Origin: an uncultured Chromatiaceae bacterium
GTDB taxonomy: Bacteria > Pseudomonadota > Gammaproteobacteria > Enterobacterales > Alteromonadaceae
Direction of reading: 5' to 3'
Length of the DNA: 8,290 nucleotides
Assembly (NCBI GenBank): GCA_946482615.1
Contig: CAMLSF010000159.1
Coordinates: 1-8,290 of the forward strand
A program made the translations under genes and the position numbers. The stretch's first letter is position 1. Every line of letters begins with the position of its first letter. Below, piece by piece: positions 6,895 through 8,290 of the stretch. The notes beneath the pieces are model-generated. The model worked only from the letters and a program-made list of their open reading frames with translations. It ran no database searches and was not told the DNA's origin.

Positions 6895-7866
6895 CTATCC
6901 CCCCAGCATCGAGAATTGCCGGGTTGCGCCGGTCAAACCACTCCCCAGCTGATGGCTTATTTTTTTCTGAGTGATTAACTCCATCAGCTGTTGCTGGATC
7001 TCTTCAATAGTTCCTAAGCTAAGTACAGGCCTTAAATCTATGCCCTGCTCTGCAAATAAACACAAATGCAACTTGCCAAGTGCGGAAATCCGCAGCCTGT
7101 TACAGCTGGTGCAGAACCCTGGGTTGTAAGGCATGATAAGGCCTATTCTGCCTGCGTAATCAGGATGGGAAAACTCTTCTGCAGGTCCGGATGTCTCCTC
7201 TTTGAGCACCTGAACCCAGCCTTGCTGTAACAACCGGGTTTTAACTGGCAGAGCTGATACATGATTCTGTTTAAAAAACTCCAGGTTACTGCCTGTTTGC
7301 ATCAATTCAATCAATCTCAGTGTCACAGGCATATCCTTCAGCCATTCAAGGAAGCTACTCAACTGAGTATCACCACATGGTTTCAGCAGTACTGCATTCA
7401 CTTTTGTTTTCAACCCCAAAGCAAGTGCTTTGTGTACACCATCAAGTATGGTGTGTAATTTATCCTGCCCTGTAATGGAGTGAAACAACCTGGGGTCCAG
7501 ACTATCGATGCTGACATTCAGCGAGGTAAGACCAGCACTGAACCAGTCTTCCACAAGATGAGGCAATTTAAAGCCATTGGTGGTCATAGCGACCTGTTGA
7601 ATACCTGAAGTGGCTGCCGCCAACGCAATAATGTCCGCCAAGTCACGCCTTAATGAGGGCTCCCCTCCGGTCAGGCGAATTTTTTTTGTTCCAAGCCCGG
7701 CAAAGGCACTGATGGTGTTCGCAATTTCTTTGAGGCTCAAAAAATCTCTGTCGGTATCACACTGATAACCATCAGGCAGGCAATAGCTGCAACGAAAGTT
7801 GCAGACATCTGTAATAGACAACCTCAGATAATTAAAACGTCTGCCATAGCCGTCTTCTAACATCAT
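6895..7866 (-). CDS. moaA: GTP 3',8-cyclase MoaA (radical SAM)
   Basis: MoaA carries out the first step of molybdenum-cofactor synthesis. With S-adenosylmethionine it rearranges GTP to 3',8-cyclo-7,8-dihydro-GTP in the cytoplasm, and MoaC completes the conversion to cyclic pyranopterin monophosphate. The N-terminal radical-SAM 4Fe-4S motif is C22-x3-C26-x2-C29 within ITDVCNFRCSYCLPDGY. LTGGEPSLRRD follows at about 65-75. The second, substrate-side cluster uses C252, C255 and C269 (CTSCNRLR ... HLCLF). The chain ends in the conserved Gly-Gly (322-323) needed for activity in this family. Its 323 residues match the usual length of about 329. The tandem ATG leaves a one-residue ambiguity at the start. 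It is followed after 79 bases by moeB. Confidence 0.97.
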   Translation of the reverse strand: MMLEDGYGRRFNYLRLSITDVCNFRCSYCLPDGYQCDTDRDFLSLKEIANTISAFAGLGTKKIRLTGGEPSLRRDLADIIALAAATSGIQQVAMTTNGFKLPHLVEDWFSAGLTSLNVSIDSLDPRLFHSITGQDKLHTILDGVHKALALGLKTKVNAVLLKPCGDTQLSSFLEWLKDMPVTLRLIELMQTGSNLEFFKQNHVSALPVKTRLLQQGWVQVLKEETSGPAEEFSHPDYAGRIGLIMPYNPGFCTSCNRLRISALGKLHLCLFAEQGIDLRPVLSLGTIEEIQQQLMELITQKKISHQLGSGLTGATRQFSMLGG

Positions 7867-7876
7867 GATTCTCCTT
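7863..7876 (-). promoter_or_regulatory. moaA ribosome binding site with tandem ATG starts
   Basis: A strong Shine-Dalgarno AAGGAG lies at 7876-7871. It is followed by ATG at 7866-7864 (4 bases away) and a second ATG at 7863-7861 (7 bases away, the better spacing). It rules out the in-frame GTG at 7887, which lies upstream of the Shine-Dalgarno itself. Only the choice between the two ATGs remains open. Confidence 0.75.
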
Positions 7877-7878
7877 AC

Positions 7879-7903
7879 AACCACCACCTGATGGTGACCG
7901 GTT
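7879..7903 (-). promoter_or_regulatory. Small hairpin adjoining the moaA ribosome binding site
   Basis: On the minus strand CACCA (7896-7892) and TGGTG (7886-7882) form a perfect 5-bp stem around a 5-base loop. AAC (7903-7901) and GTT (7881-7879) can extend it across a 4-base bulge. The hairpin ends 2 bases before the AAGGAG of moaA, so it could modulate ribosome access. The stem is short and may be incidental. Confidence 0.25.
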
Positions 7904-7918
7904 TTATAGAGCAGACTA

Positions 7919-7954
7919 GACTGTGCTTATCACATCAGACCGATAGACACAGTC
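7919..7954 (-). promoter_or_regulatory. 7-bp perfect inverted repeat between the cytochrome gene and moaA
   Basis: On the minus strand GACTGTG (7954-7948) and CACAGTC (7925-7919) are exact reverse complements separated by 22 bases. Inside them TATC (7945-7942) can pair with GATA (7931-7928), giving a longer interrupted stem with a 10-base loop. It begins 8 bases after the cytochrome stop codon. No T-run follows, so a Rho-independent terminator is poorly supported. It could instead be an operator: a TATAAA at 7908-7903 would put a start site near 7896, with the dyad centred about 40 bases upstream, where activators often bind. The -35 region for that promoter is weak. The function is inferred; only the symmetry is seen. 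Confidence 0.4.
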
Positions 7955-7962
7955 CGGCAGTT

Positions 7963-8290
7963 TCAGTTTTGTTTCAATTTTTGCTGGCTGAAGTAAGCAC
8001 TGAGATCGGCAATATCCTGATCGCTTAAACTTGCAACCATCGGAGTCATCATAGCTGCTGTCGCTCCGGTCCGCTGACCATCCCGATAGGCTTTCATAGA
8101 GCTTTCCAGATATTGAGCCTGCTGACCAGCCAGATGAGGATACATGGGTACAAGACTATTACCATCTGCTCCATGGCAAGCGGAACAAGCAGCAGATTTA
8201 GCTTTACCCGCTTCTGCATCACCAGCAGCATAAACATCAGTTCCCATCACAGCCAAAACGACAAGACCAACAAAGATAGATTTTATTATC
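7963..8290 (-). CDS. Exported single-haem cytochrome c (c4/c553-like), 5' end beyond window
   Basis: This is a small periplasmic c-type cytochrome that carries electrons through one covalently bound haem. The haem-binding motif CSACH is followed by GADGNS, then YPHLAGQQ and, further on, MMTPMV, which offers candidate axial methionines. The C-terminal helix LSDQDIADLSAYF is typical of one half of a cytochrome c4 or of a single-domain relative. The frame stays open to the window edge and reads IIKSIFVGLVVLAVMGTDVYA before AGDAEAGK. That is a signal peptide with a cleavage site after VYA, so the true start lies past base 8290 and a TTG at 8256 is not the start. The gene ends in TGA at 7965-7963, 96 bases before moaA. 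No family assignment beyond class I/c4-like is safe, and its redox partner is unknown. Confidence 0.85.
   Translation of the reverse strand, partial: IIKSIFVGLVVLAVMGTDVYAAGDAEAGKAKSAACSACHGADGNSLVPMYPHLAGQQAQYLESSMKAYRDGQRTGATAAMMTPMVASLSDQDIADLSAYFSQQKLKQN

Noticed and set aside
5988..6992. Recurring ATCAGCTGTT (5988-5997, inverted at 6885-6894, and at 6983-6992)
   Set aside because: One copy is in moaA coding sequence, CAGCTG is common in this window, and orientation and spacing are irregular; probably chance.
7867..7887. GTG at 7887 as moaA start
   Set aside because: The strong AAGGAG lies downstream of it, directly before the tandem ATGs.
7919..7954. Rho-independent terminator for the cytochrome gene
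   Set aside because: The dyad has the right place but a 22-base separation, a modest stem and no following T-run.
7928..7960. FNR or CRP site in the cytochrome-moaA spacer
   Set aside because: TGTGATAAGCACA and CTGATGTGAT look suggestive, but half-site spacing and second half-sites do not fit either consensus.
7867..7962. Moco riboswitch upstream of moaA
   Set aside because: The spacer is only 96 bases, shorter than the usual Moco RNA motif of roughly 130 bases or more, and I could not recognise the conserved multi-stem layout. A covariance search extending into the cytochrome gene would settle it.
8254..8256. TTG at 8256 as start of the cytochrome
   Set aside because: The open frame continues upstream to the edge and encodes the hydrophobic core and basic residue of a signal peptide.

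Overview
The window is a compact molybdenum-cofactor (Moco) locus, and every gene in it reads on the minus strand. In transcription order, from high to low coordinates, it holds: the 3' part of a cytochrome c4-like gene, moaA, moeB, moaB, moaC, moaD, moaE, moeA, a mocA-type nucleotidyltransferase, modA, modB and the 5' part of modC. Both ends are cut: the cytochrome gene starts beyond base 8290, and modC runs off base 1 after 250 codons. I see no RNA gene, mobile element, CRISPR array or integration scar.

The proteins resemble gammaproteobacterial homologues closely along their whole lengths. MoaA, MoaC, MoaE and MoeB can be aligned almost residue by residue with the E. coli proteins from memory. 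MoaB and ModA instead resemble the Pseudomonas/Azotobacter types. A Gram-negative gammaproteobacterium fits, since ModA and the cytochrome carry export signals. An Alteromonadales-like genus such as Rheinheimera is a guess that the window alone cannot confirm.

Layout: 8290-7963 encodes an exported c-type cytochrome. 7962-7867 is a 96-base spacer with a 7-bp dyad and a second small hairpin next to the moaA ribosome binding site. 7866-6051 holds moaA and moeB, separated by 79 bases that contain a plausible sigma70-type promoter. 6050-5900 (151 bases) is the largest gap. From 5899 down to base 1 the genes are packed tightly, with gaps of 1 to 32 bases or 4-base ATGA overlaps, which suggests one mRNA for moaB-moaC-moaD-moaE-moeA-mocA-modA-modB-modC.

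Together the genes cover nearly the whole route. MoaA and MoaC convert GTP to cyclic pyranopterin monophosphate. MoeB activates MoaD, and MoaD/MoaE add the dithiolene sulfurs to give molybdopterin. MoaB probably adenylylates it, MoeA inserts molybdenum, and the MocA-like enzyme would attach CMP. ModABC imports the molybdate. mobA and mogA are not in the window. I found no convincing new biological system. The points worth a second look are the organisation, a few motif variants and the non-coding dyads.
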